The notes below the pieces were generated by a model that saw only the letters and a list, made by a program, of their open reading frames with translations, had not been told where the DNA came from and searched no databases. This document shows, piece by piece, positions 1-7,566 of a DNA stretch of 64,000 bases. A program made the position numbers and the translations under genes. This stretch comes from Carboxylicivirga linearis (lineage in GTDB: Bacteria; Bacteroidota; Bacteroidia; Bacteroidales; Marinilabiliaceae), in NCBI RefSeq assembly GCF_018271995.1, contig NZ_JAGUCO010000015.1, positions 62,001 through 126,000 on the forward strand, in the 5' to 3' direction. The stretch's first letter is position 1, and every line of letters starts with the position of its first letter.

Positions 1-612
1 AGCCTGCGCATCTTTTGAACTAATTTCGATTAGCGCATATATATTATTGAGGGTATTAAAAAAGAAATGCGGACTAATCTGGTTTTTTAAAAAAGCCAAC
101 TCCGAATTGAGCTTTTCCTTTTCCAGTTCTTTTTGCTTTTTTTCAGTTGTAATATGTTCTTCAATCACACGTAATCCTAATGAAAATCCACTGATAATAA
201 CAGATGTTAGGGCAAAGAAATACACTTGCATTTGTCTTAGTGGCGGTTTGGGGATGATTTTGTCCTCGCTTAGTTTTTCAAATGCTTCTGCAATTTTTTG
301 ATCTCGTTCCGGATTATGAATAAAAGTTTCATTTAGCAGTTCGGACACAAAATAAAAAATACCAATGCATGCTATGCCAAGCAGAAAATAGACAAGTCTT
401 TGTTTCTTCAGGTAAAAACGAGGTACTAACCATAAATAGTTGATGTAAAAAATGATTCCGTAAATGGTGGCATTCAAATAAAAGCCCCAGGCAATAAAAT
501 TCTGATTTCCCCAGTAACGATTAATGATTAACTGAGGCAGAATTACCAGCCCTAACCACGCTAAAACATGCATTACAATTGTTAAAGCCTTTTTATGAGG
601 AGTGTTGATCAT
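1..612 (-). CDS. LytS-type sensor histidine kinase, 3' end beyond window (partial)
   Basis: The 204 visible codons form the N-terminal part of a membrane histidine kinase of the LytS/YehU type (His_kinase family). Starting at the ATG at 612, several hydrophobic segments are followed by a charged coiled stretch and then the family's H-box, FLKNQISPHFFFNTLNNIY, in which the His is the expected phosphorylation site. The ATPase domain lies beyond position 1. The gene follows the ABC permease gene by 68 bases on the same strand, so it is probably the regulatory end of the efflux operon, with a LytTR regulator expected next outside the window. The family is clear; the inducing signal is unknown. 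Confidence 0.85.
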   Translation of the reverse strand, partial: MINTPHKKALTIVMHVLAWLGLVILPQLIINRYWGNQNFIAWGFYLNATIYGIIFYINYLWLVPRFYLKKQRLVYFLLGIACIGIFYFVSELLNETFIHNPERDQKIAEAFEKLSEDKIIPKPPLRQMQVYFFALTSVIISGFSLGLRVIEEHITTEKKQKELEKEKLNSELAFLKNQISPHFFFNTLNNIYALIEISSKDAQA

Positions 613-680
613 TTTATCTTTCAAGTTTTAGGTATTGCCAAAATACACATTAAAAATAGTTTATCATACCTGGATTTACA

Positions 681-1901
681 TTACTCATGTCTGATAGCAT
701 CAATAGGATTCAGATTGGCTGCTTTGCGGGCTGGATACCACCCAAAGAATACCCCGATTGCCGTACAAACCAGGAATGAAAGAATAATGGCATTCTCCAT
801 AATCAGAAATGGAAGATTTAATGCATTGGTAGCTACTAGCGAAACCAATAAACCAAACACAATTCCAATAATTCCTCCGAAGATACTTAGGATAACCGCT
901 TCAATAAGGAATTGCATTAAGATATCGTTGCCACTTCCTCCAACCGACATACGTAAACCAATCTCTTTGGTGCGCTCGGTTACCGATACAAACATGATGT
1001 TCATAATGCCAATACCACCCACCAATAAAGAGATGCCGGCAATGGCTCCCAATAACATAGTAAGCATATCGCTTACCGAGGTAAAAGCCTGCACCATCTC
1101 GGCTTGAGAACGAACCTCAAAGTCATCATTAGCATCTGCTTTTAATTTATGCTGAGAACGTAGCATGGTTTCAATCTCTTCAATGGCCTGATCAGTGCTT
1201 TGTTCATCAATAGAGGAGGCATAAATAGCTTGAATATGTGTAATGGCTAACATACGTCGTTGAACCGTGGTGTACGGGGCCAGAATCAAATCATCCTGAT
1301 CCATACCCATACCATTCTGACCTTTTTCTTTTAGCACTCCAATAATTTTTAAAGGAATGCCTTCGAAACGAATGGTTTGGCCTACGGGATCAATGCTGGT
1401 ACCAAAGATGTTTTCAACAACTGTTTTACCTACCAGGCAAACCTTTCCAAGACTGTTGATTTCCTGTTCGGTGAAGATACGGCCATCTTCAATTTCGTAT
1501 TTTCTTATTTCCAAATATTCATCATTCACACCGTAAATACTGGTTGGCCAGTTTTTATTTCCTTTAATGGCTTGTCCACTGGTTGAAACTTGTGGTGAAA
1601 TGCGGCTTAAGTATTGAGTGCTTTTCTTCAATTGCTCAACGTCTTTGAGGGTTAATGATTTTGAATTGGAGTTACCCATCATCACACCGCCTCGATGTTG
1701 AGAGCCTGGCATTACAAATATCATGTTCGATCCCATGCTTGAAATCTCATCCTGAATGTTCTTTTTCGATCCTTCACCAATGGAAAGCATCCCAATTACC
1801 GAGCCTACTCCAATGATGATACCCAACATGGTTAAAATAGCCCTGAATTTATTTCGCTTCAATGCGTTGACTGCTATTTTAGTAAGATTTATATAATTCA
1901 T
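681..1901 (-). CDS. MacB-type ABC transporter permease
   Basis: A 406-residue inner-membrane permease of the MacB/FtsX family. The N-terminal transmembrane helix (NKFRAILTMLGIIIGVGSVI) is followed by a MacB-type periplasmic domain (about residues 45-245) and three C-terminal helices around LLGAIAGISLLVGGIGIMNI, ending in the typical GWYPARKAANLNPIDAIRHE. The start is placed at the ATG at 1901, the family-typical MNYIN start, rather than at an upstream in-frame ATG. The ATPase gene ends 10 bases upstream, so the two are co-transcribed. With the adaptor and TolC homologue it should form a tripartite efflux pump that moves substrates from the periplasm across the outer membrane. The substrate cannot be read from sequence. 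Confidence 0.93.
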   Translation of the reverse strand: MNYINLTKIAVNALKRNKFRAILTMLGIIIGVGSVIGMLSIGEGSKKNIQDEISSMGSNMIFVMPGSQHRGGVMMGNSNSKSLTLKDVEQLKKSTQYLSRISPQVSTSGQAIKGNKNWPTSIYGVNDEYLEIRKYEIEDGRIFTEQEINSLGKVCLVGKTVVENIFGTSIDPVGQTIRFEGIPLKIIGVLKEKGQNGMGMDQDDLILAPYTTVQRRMLAITHIQAIYASSIDEQSTDQAIEEIETMLRSQHKLKADANDDFEVRSQAEMVQAFTSVSDMLTMLLGAIAGISLLVGGIGIMNIMFVSVTERTKEIGLRMSVGGSGNDILMQFLIEAVILSIFGGIIGIVFGLLVSLVATNALNLPFLIMENAIILSFLVCTAIGVFFGWYPARKAANLNPIDAIRHE

Positions 1902-1911
1902 TGTTGATTGT

Positions 1912-2664
1912 TTAAAAGTCAATATCCGTTTCTGCAGGTAGCTCGGCAATCAGCTGCGTGGCATTGTGTCTTGCATCTACAGCCATTTCTTTCTTTATTA
2001 AACCATCGCGAAAAACAATGTTGCGTTTCATAAAACGGGCAATGTCTTCTTCGTGTGTTACAAATGCTATGGTTTTACCTTCATCGTTCAGTTTCTGAAA
2101 TAGCTCCATTATCTCGTATGAGGTGCGAGTGTCGAGGTTACCTGTTGCCTCATCAGCCAGAATCACAACCGGATCGTTAACCAGCGAACGGGCAATGGCT
2201 ACCCGTTGCTGCTGACCGCCAGAAAGCTGGTTGGGCATATGATGGAACCGATCGGCCAAACCAACCTGTTCCAATGCATGCATGGCTCTTTCGCGACGTT
2301 CTTTCGATTTAACCTTTGAGTTGTAGTACAATGGTAATTCAACGTTTTCGAGGGCTGTTGTGCGTGGCAAAAGGTTATATGATTGAAAGATGAAACCTAG
2401 TTTTGAATTTCGCAGTTGGGCCAGTTGATTCTTATTCATGTCAGCCATGTTAACCCCATCCAACAAGTAAGTACCATCGGTAGGTTTATCAAGGCATCCT
2501 AAAATATTTAGCATAGTTGATTTGCCCGAACCACTTGTGCCCATAATGGCTGCAAAGTCTCCTTCTTTAATTTCCATGTTGATTTTGCGAAGAGCATGAA
2601 CCGTCATCTCACCAACAGGATAGTCTTTTTTTAAGTCTTTGACTTCTATAATGGTTTTTTGCAT
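1912..2664 (-). CDS. MacB/LolD-type ABC transporter ATP-binding protein
   Basis: A 250-residue cytoplasmic ATPase with Walker A (GTSGSGKS), signature LSGGQQQRVAIARSL, Walker B (VILADEATGNLD) and the H-loop (FVTHEED). It is a stand-alone ATPase that pairs with the separate permease encoded next, as in many Bacteroidota, whereas E. coli MacB is a fused protein. The start at 2664 (MQKTIIEVKDLKKDYPVG) fits the family; the frame stays open another 41 codons upstream, but that extension runs into the structured repeat at 2.75-2.9 kb and has no family similarity. It powers the efflux pump by driving conformational change of the permease. Confidence 0.93.
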   Translation of the reverse strand: MQKTIIEVKDLKKDYPVGEMTVHALRKINMEIKEGDFAAIMGTSGSGKSTMLNILGCLDKPTDGTYLLDGVNMADMNKNQLAQLRNSKLGFIFQSYNLLPRTTALENVELPLYYNSKVKSKERRERAMHALEQVGLADRFHHMPNQLSGGQQQRVAIARSLVNDPVVILADEATGNLDTRTSYEIMELFQKLNDEGKTIAFVTHEEDIARFMKRNIVFRDGLIKKEMAVDARHNATQLIAELPAETDIDF

Positions 2665-2745
2665 GATATTTTTTTTAATGATGATTGTTGTCGTACCAGA
2701 ATAATCATTGAATTGATCTTTGCCGCTCAAGCCGCGGGGGCTTTT

Positions 2746-2912
2746 CATTTCTTGTCTTGATACAAGAAACGAAACAAAGAAAATCAAGGCTGCATTGGAA
2801 ATGACCCAAGTTTATTTGTTGAACCTAAGTGCGGCCGGGTGATTTTCGAGCGAAGCTCTCAACTTCCCGGTCTTACTAATGTTCAACTTCTTAACAATCC
2901 TCATTTCCAATG
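2746..2912. repeat. Structured intercistronic repeat R2, copy A
   Basis: About 160 bases inside the efflux operon match, in inverted orientation, a block at 23143-23310. Shared blocks are CTTGATxxAAGAAACG, CAAAGAAAATCAAGGCTGCA, CCTAAGTGCGGCCGGGTGA and TTCCCGGTCTTACTAATG. Paired arms in this copy are 2793-2804 with 2901-2912, 2818-2824 with 2881-2887, 2835-2839 with 2866-2870, and 2848-2851 with 2855-2858. Three of these stems have different sequences but intact pairing in copy B. It lies between the adaptor and ATPase genes and would be part of their mRNA. This is a structured RNA or DNA element of unknown function. Confidence 0.8.
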
Positions 2913-2958
2913 AGGCCGAACCGGTATAATTATGATTTACATGTCTTACTCCTTACGT

Positions 2959-4191
2959 TTACTTTTTATTTCGTTGCGGTGGCTTCGGCATAAATGGATT
3001 GCCTCCTGCAGCCTCAGGAGCCTGCTCTTGAGCGTTCTTCTGCTCCATTTTTAATACAACCATATCACCCTCTTTCAATCCATCCAATACTTCGGCATTA
3101 ATGTCATCGTCCATGCCCAGCTTTACTGGAACCGGTTGTATCATCGAATCTCTTTTTACCCAGATCATATCCTGATTTTGTCCTTCTCCATCCATCGGGG
3201 GCATGCCTTCTGTTGGCGCATCCTGTGGCATTGGAGGTTGCGGTGTGTTTTGCATATAACTCATCATCAATTGTTGATCGGGTTCGAAACGAGCGGCTTT
3301 ACTTGGAACGGTTAGAATATCTTTTTTCTCAACCACAAAAATGTTTGTCTCGGCAGTTAAGCCAGGCATCAGCTTATAATCGGGGTTGGGAGCAATAATA
3401 ATGATGGTGTAAGTCACTACATTATTGGTAACAGTTGGCTCCAAACGAACTTCTGTTACTTCACCTTCGAAAATCTCGTTCGGATAAGCATCAACTGTAA
3501 ACTCAACACGTTGACCTTTCTTTACCTGACCTATATCAGCTTCATCCACATTGGCCTCAACCTGCATTTGGGTTAAGTCTTTTACAATGGTGAAAAGGGT
3601 AGGGGTTTCGAAGCTGGCAGCTACGGTTTGTCCTTCCTCAACGGCTTTATTTAAAACCACTCCGTTGATGGGTGAATAAATCATTGCAAAATCGAGGTTG
3701 ATAAGGTTTTGGCGATGTTGAGCCAGGGCACTTTTGTAGTTAGCCTTGGCAACATTAAAATTGTAAACTGTTTCGTCGTATTCCGACTGTGCAATCAGCT
3801 CTTTTTCGAACAAAGGCTTTAATCGGTTGTAGTTAGCTTGTTGAAAATCCATTTGAGCTTTGGCATTATCGAGCGAAGCCTGACTTTGTTCAACAGCAGC
3901 TGCTAAGTTAGTGGTGTCGATACGAGCCAGTAACTGACCTTCTTTAACTGTTGAGTTAAAATCAACATAAATATTTTCGATGATACCCGATACCTGTGTA
4001 CCTACATCAACACTGGTAATGGCTTCAAGAGTGCCCGTTGCAGTAACGGTACTGCTAATGGTTCCGCGTTTTACTATGCCTGTTTCTATATCAATTTGAT
4101 CAGGACTGATAGTACTTGGTTTTAGCATGAAAAATGCTGTTATGATGGCTGCCAGAACCAACGCTGATATGATGATAATTTTACGTTTCAT
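2959..4191 (-). CDS. MacA-like periplasmic adaptor (HlyD/RND family)
   Basis: A 410-residue membrane-fusion protein. An N-terminal signal anchor (IIIISALVLAAIITAFFML) precedes the first half of a lipoyl domain (GTLEAITSVDVGTQVSGII, about 55-95), a coiled-coil hairpin (about 100-165), the second lipoyl half (YSPINGVVLNKAVEEGQTV) and beta-barrel and proximal domains. The C-terminus carries a Pro/Met/Gln-rich insertion (about 315-345) and a Lys/Pro tail. It should link the MacB-type permease to the TolC channel. The gene sits 75 bases downstream of the TolC gene and is separated from the ATPase gene by the R2 element. The family assignment is firm; the name macA is used only by analogy. Confidence 0.92.
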   Translation of the reverse strand: MKRKIIIISALVLAAIITAFFMLKPSTISPDQIDIETGIVKRGTISSTVTATGTLEAITSVDVGTQVSGIIENIYVDFNSTVKEGQLLARIDTTNLAAAVEQSQASLDNAKAQMDFQQANYNRLKPLFEKELIAQSEYDETVYNFNVAKANYKSALAQHRQNLINLDFAMIYSPINGVVLNKAVEEGQTVAASFETPTLFTIVKDLTQMQVEANVDEADIGQVKKGQRVEFTVDAYPNEIFEGEVTEVRLEPTVTNNVVTYTIIIIAPNPDYKLMPGLTAETNIFVVEKKDILTVPSKAARFEPDQQLMMSYMQNTPQPPMPQDAPTEGMPPMDGEGQNQDMIWVKRDSMIQPVPVKLGMDDDINAEVLDGLKEGDMVVLKMEQKNAQEQAPEAAGGNPFMPKPPQRNKK

Positions 4192-4266
4192 GATTTTTAA
4201 TTTTTTAGTCAGTAGTTGTCTTGATACTTTATAGAAGCTTCTGCCTGTGAACTTCTGCCTTAATAA

Positions 4267-5595
4267 CTACAATGTGATGTCTTGTCCTTTGTAAAAATCA
4301 AGGATTTTATAATTGAATAATAGTTTGTATTTAGCTTGAAGCAAGGTGCTCTGAGCCTGAATCAGGTTGTTTTTCTCAAAGATGAAATCAACCGAGTTCA
4401 TCAAACCGTTCTTGTATTTCTCTTCAGCCAGCGCATACGATTCTTCGTTGGATTCAAATACTTCCTGGTTGGCTTCATAGGAATATTGCGATGTAATCAC
4501 ATCCACACAAACCTGCTCAATGTTCATTCGAAGTGTGTTTTGCTCATCTTTCTGGGTAAGTTCTGCTGTTTGATAATTAATGCGAGCCTTTGCAACGCTT
4601 GATTTAACCTGCTTATTCTGAAAGATGGGAATTGATAGGGTTAATCCAATATTAGGAGTAAAACGGTCGTTCAACTGATTGGTAAAAGTTTCATCCAAAG
4701 CATTACTATATCCGGTTGATAAACCTGCATTGGCCGATAAAGTTGGCATGTAACCTGCTTTTGCTATTTTTTCATTAATCTCGGCACTCTTCATCTGGTA
4801 TTCTGCACTTTTTAGCGATGGACGAATCTCAGCCGAAATAGCATATACTTCAGTGGCATCAGGTATAATATTCTGGTTAATGTCTTCATTCAACTCAGGG
4901 TATGATATCTCAAAATCGTTACTGACAGGTAATAGCATCATTTGCATCAGATTTACTTTTGCAATGGCTAAATCACTTTTGGCTGTAATCAAATTTGATT
5001 TTTCTGTTGCCAACTGCGATTTTACCTGTAAATAATCCGATTTAGAAACTACGCCTGCGTTGTAACGTTCTTCGGCATATTGGGCTTGTTCCTGTGTAGC
5101 TTCCATTTGAAAACGGGCGTTTTCAACATTTTCCTGATTAAAAATAACCTGCATAAACGCATTCAATACATTTAAAGAGATGGTTTCTTTAACGGCCTCA
5201 GAGTCGTAAACACCGGCTTCTAAATCGGTCTTGGCCTGCTCAACCAAATTCTTCAATCTGCCACTGTTGAATAAAGTAACGTTCGAATTTAAACTGTAGT
5301 TGTTACTCTGCACATCGCGGTAATCGCTTTCCCAAGAGTTGGCATTGTCATTATTCGACCATGAAGCCGAGTAACTAACGGCAGCATTTAACGAAGGGAG
5401 TTTGTTAGCTTTAGCCTGTTCAACATCCACTTCGTTTGATAAGTTATTAAGCAGAGTCTGCTGTACCTGTATGTTTTGCGATAATGCATGATTAATGCAT
5501 TTTTCCAAGGTCCAGGTATTGGTTGTTTCTGTTTGTTGAGCCATTATGCTGCTCAAACTTAAAAACAGGATGAGAAGTGTGTTAGCTATTTTCAT
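4267..5595 (-). CDS. TolC family outer-membrane efflux protein
   Basis: A 442-residue outer-membrane channel protein. A signal peptide (LLILFLSLSSIMAQ) is followed by two outer_membrane_efflux repeats dominated by long helices, e.g. WTLEKCINHALSQNIQVQQT near the N-terminus and NKQVKSSVAKARINYQTAEL in the second half. The length and the QAKYKLLFNYKILDFYKG ending are typical of Bacteroidota TolC homologues. It is the first gene of the minus-strand operon TolC, adaptor, ATPase, permease, kinase, and should provide the exit duct. The upstream spacer (5596-5989) must hold the promoter, but I could not identify a convincing TAnnTTTG box. Confidence 0.93.
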   Translation of the reverse strand: MKIANTLLILFLSLSSIMAQQTETTNTWTLEKCINHALSQNIQVQQTLLNNLSNEVDVEQAKANKLPSLNAAVSYSASWSNNDNANSWESDYRDVQSNNYSLNSNVTLFNSGRLKNLVEQAKTDLEAGVYDSEAVKETISLNVLNAFMQVIFNQENVENARFQMEATQEQAQYAEERYNAGVVSKSDYLQVKSQLATEKSNLITAKSDLAIAKVNLMQMMLLPVSNDFEISYPELNEDINQNIIPDATEVYAISAEIRPSLKSAEYQMKSAEINEKIAKAGYMPTLSANAGLSTGYSNALDETFTNQLNDRFTPNIGLTLSIPIFQNKQVKSSVAKARINYQTAELTQKDEQNTLRMNIEQVCVDVITSQYSYEANQEVFESNEESYALAEEKYKNGLMNSVDFIFEKNNLIQAQSTLLQAKYKLLFNYKILDFYKGQDITL

Positions 5596-5927
5596 ATGAT
5601 AGTTTTTATTTTTCGTTGTTTGATGATTGAGTTGCTATTCATCTAACTATCAATCACACTTCGAAAGTAGATTCTATCATATAGAGTAGAAATTAAAATA
5701 GAAGAACCGGGTGTTTTTACCGACAAACAGGTGTTTTTTCAGAAGATGTTTTTATACAAATCTGATATGAATAGCAAACAATGCCAAGCAGATTGGATCC
5801 TTTCGTGTGATTAGCTACCAATAGTCTTAATTTTTAATTATGTCAAAATTTATAAGTAGTTTGCAATAGCCAAAACCCAAGTTTGTTAAGTAATTTATCG
5901 TATTCTCAGACTACTTTTTAGATGCGA

Positions 5928-5944
5928 CGAAGTTGCAAACTTCG
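5928..5944. repeat. Short hairpin of the dispersed AGTTGCAAACT type
   Basis: Perfect 7-base arms CGAAGTT and AACTTCG flank GCA. Related hairpins or decayed versions occur near 26066, 26380 and 27477, each in gene-poor sequence. It lies in the 510-base gap upstream of the TolC gene, where I see no other feature apart from the gene remnant at 5990-6100. Confidence 0.55.
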
Positions 5945-5989
5945 CCGGGCAGGGGTTTATTGGAGAGTGCAGAAGGATATTTAAAGTAA

Positions 5990-6100
5990 GCAGAAAGTTT
6001 TAAAAAACTAATCTGGCCATCCAAAACTGGAGCATACGGAATATCAGTTATTGGTCAAGGGGCTAAAAACGAAACAATAAATATAACCGTTAATAATTAA
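5990..6100 (+). pseudogene. Possible C-terminal remnant of a lost secreted or adhesin-like gene
   Basis: An in-frame stretch of 36 codons closes with a TAA just 5 bases before the ATG of the next gene. It reads like ordinary protein (PSKTGAYGISVIGQGAKNET) but has no start codon and follows a stop. The tight spacing to the next gene suggests the two were once an operon whose upstream gene was deleted, with repeat sequence now abutting the break. The parent family is not recognised. This is an inference from codon-like sequence and spacing only. Confidence 0.3.
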
Positions 6101-6105
6101 AAAGT

Positions 6106-6510
6106 ATGGGAATAGAAGAAGATGTCCTAAAGTGGAAAGGGATTGTTATATATATCATTGGTATTGGTGCAATTTTAGCTTTTATCTATGGGATGATAGA
6201 AGGATATTATTTTAGAAGGAGTATTGCTGAAAATCCACGATACACCATTGGAGTAACGACTCGTTTCATTTGGTTAAAAAGTGGAAGAAAAATTGAATAT
6301 AGTTATAACGTCAAAGAGCAAGAGTATAAATGGCTAGGTATTTATAAGGAAGATATAATTTATCCAAACGGTAGGTACATAGTAAAATTTTCATCAGAAT
6401 CACCTGAAAATAGTAAGATACTATTTAATTATACCGTTCCTGATACCATAATAGAAGCTCCTTCATTCGGTTGGGAAGAATGGCCGCTAGATAAACATGT
6501 TAAACCATAA
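6106..6510 (+). CDS. Small membrane protein of unknown function
   Basis: A 134-residue protein with one strong N-terminal transmembrane segment (IVIYIIGIGAILAFIYGMIE) and a soluble C-terminal domain of about 95 residues rich in Tyr and Trp (SYNVKEQEYKWLGIYKEDII). I do not recognise the family. Its ATG is preceded by the end of a remnant reading frame, and it is followed at once by repeat R1a, so it is stranded in a rearranged patch. One possibility is an orphan partner, for example an immunity-like protein of a lost toxin gene; nothing in the sequence proves this. Codon use looks normal, so it may still be expressed. Confidence 0.6.
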   Translation: MGIEEDVLKWKGIVIYIIGIGAILAFIYGMIEGYYFRRSIAENPRYTIGVTTRFIWLKSGRKIEYSYNVKEQEYKWLGIYKEDIIYPNGRYIVKFSSESPENSKILFNYTVPDTIIEAPSFGWEEWPLDKHVKP

Positions 6511-6522
6511 TTTCATACTAGT

Positions 6523-6664
6523 TTCCAAACGGCTCGGCGTAGATTGTATCTACGTCGAACTTAAAAGGTAGTTTTTAACTACCAATGCTCAAATTTATAA
6601 AGTTAGCTATTGTAGGCACACGCTAGTGTGCGATTGTATCGCGTTCCAACTAAGCACTAATTGC
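6523..6664. repeat. Multi-hairpin repeat R1, copy a
   Basis: About 142 bases repeated in direct orientation at 7062-7204, with a fragment inverted at 26271-26313. It is built of consecutive small palindromes: GTAGATTGTATCTAC (6539-6553), GGTAGTT/AACTACC (6567-6583), GCACA/TGTGC (6616-6631) and GCGAT/ATCGC (6630-6642). No coding potential. It resembles an extragenic palindromic repeat. Confidence 0.8.
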
Positions 6665-6710
6665 AGCTATAGGGAAGTCTAAGACTTTGCTTAGCATGTG
6701 CAGCAATAAT

Positions 6711-6759
6711 AAAGGATCCGATCTGAATTTCAATAAATGTTATTCAGATCGGATCCTTT
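6711..6759. terminator. Strong, probably bidirectional terminator
   Basis: Perfect 18-base arms (6711-6728 and 6742-6759, AAAGGATCCGATCTGAAT and its complement) flank a 13-base loop. A T-rich stretch follows on the plus strand, and T-rich sequence also follows on the minus strand. It lies 22 bases past the stop of the minus-strand remnant at 6781 and so would end that transcript. Confidence 0.75.
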
Positions 6760-6780
6760 TATTTAATTAACCTTGGCTAT

Positions 6781-7053
6781 TTAATTTTCTTCTTCTGCCT
6801 TACTGGCTTTGCGTTTGGTAATGCGAGTACGGGCCTGTGTTTCCATATCGCTTACGCTTTCCATTATGGCATTTAGCAACTCGCCATAGGTCGTTTTATT
6901 TCCAAATTCGCTTTGATAGGCCCAACCCGGCAGCACTTTTTCAAGTAGATCAACTCCCTGCTTACCCAGTGCTGTGGCCGCCGTAATATCTTCCTGAGCT
7001 GATTCAACCTCGGCTTTTTCTACATATAAACCATCCATAACCCCGCTAAGCAT
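6781..7053 (-). pseudogene. C-terminal remnant of an unrecognised gene between R1 repeats
   Basis: A 90-codon frame (from the ATG at 7053) encodes a hydrophilic, mostly helical sequence with a basic/acidic tail (RTRITKRKASKAEEEN). The frame begins 9 bases from repeat R1b and, if followed upstream, runs into R1b and stops there, so the natural N-terminal part seems to have been lost or replaced. It ends neatly before a strong terminator, as a real gene would. I do not recognise the family. It could be a short intact gene instead, but the junction with R1b and lack of promoter space argue for a remnant. Confidence 0.45.
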
Positions 7054-7061
7054 AGTATGCA

Positions 7062-7204
7062 CCAAACGGCTCGGCCTAGATTGTATCTACGTCGAACTTA
7101 AAAGGTAGTTTGCAACTACCAATGCTCAAGTATATAAAGTTTGCTTTTGTAGTACACAAGCTAGTGTGCGATTGTATCGCGTTCCAACTAAGCACTAATT
7201 GCAT
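7062..7204. repeat. Multi-hairpin repeat R1, copy b
   Basis: Direct copy of 6523-6664 with only scattered differences. The palindromes GTTTGCAAC-type and GCGAT/ATCGC are kept, while the GCACA hairpin is partly changed to ACACAAGCTAGTGTG. Together the two copies bracket the 6781-7053 remnant and its terminator. Confidence 0.8.
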
Positions 7205-7215
7205 ATAAGTTAGTA

Positions 7216-7442
7216 ATGCGAATCAACAGTTGAACCCACTTTGGGTTCCTTTATAATACGTTCATATTCCACGTGTTCCACCAGTAGCTATTCATATTAA
7301 ATACTTTCAGGATTTGAAAATGTCCGAAGGACATTAACAATAATAGCCTCGTGCGGAGCGCGAGGTGACTATTTGACTAATGATACAACCCCGAAAGTGG
7401 GTTGAACTTTCCTATAAAACAATTTGAACTATTGATTCGCAT
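7216..7442. repeat. Long imperfect palindromic element with internal hairpins
   Basis: Outer arms ATGCGAATCAA (7216-7226) and TTGATTCGCAT (7432-7442) are perfect. Second arms AACCCACTTT (7233-7242) and AAAGTGGGTT (7394-7403) also pair. Inside are AATGTCC/GGACATT (7319-7335), CCTCG/CGAGG (7347-7365) and a local GAACCCA/TGGGTTC hairpin (7232-7248). No open reading frame of note. It looks like a non-autonomous structured repeat. Confidence 0.6.
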
Positions 7443-7480
7443 ATATACTGAAGGTTGTAGATTTACCATTATTGTTAATA

Positions 7481-7503
7481 AATGATTAAGGATTATAATC
7501 ATT
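7481..7503. promoter_or_regulatory. Inverted repeat upstream of the DUF1275 gene, possible operator
   Basis: Perfect 8-base arms AATGATTA and TAATCATT are separated by 7 bases, and the site lies 31 bases upstream of a TAnnTTTG box. Position and symmetry suit a regulator binding site; no regulator can be assigned. Confidence 0.4.
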
Positions 7504-7534
7504 TAAATGAAAGAAGATATGTTTAAAATACATG

Positions 7535-7542
7535 TATCTTTG
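7535..7542 (+). promoter_or_regulatory. Bacteroidota -7 promoter box (TATCTTTG)
   Basis: TATCTTTG matches the TAnnTTTG -7 element of the Bacteroidota housekeeping sigma factor and is followed by GCAGCC, a frequent context. It lies 24 bases before the ATG at 7567. A clear -33 TTTG is not seen. Confidence 0.6.
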
Positions 7543-7566
7543 CAGCCTTAAAATTTTAGAGCTCAC

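Noticed and set aside
1-301. Plus-strand frame at 47-301
   Set aside because: It is antisense to the LytS kinase, whose H-box and helices are clear on the minus strand.
2820-2880. Group II intron 5' end, suggested by the GTGCGG stretch in R2
   Set aside because: No intron domains V/VI or reverse transcriptase, and the copies are only about 120-170 bases long.
6523-7204. Composite transposon with R1 as terminal repeats
   Set aside because: The copies are direct multi-hairpin repeats, no transposase lies between them and no target-site duplication is apparent.
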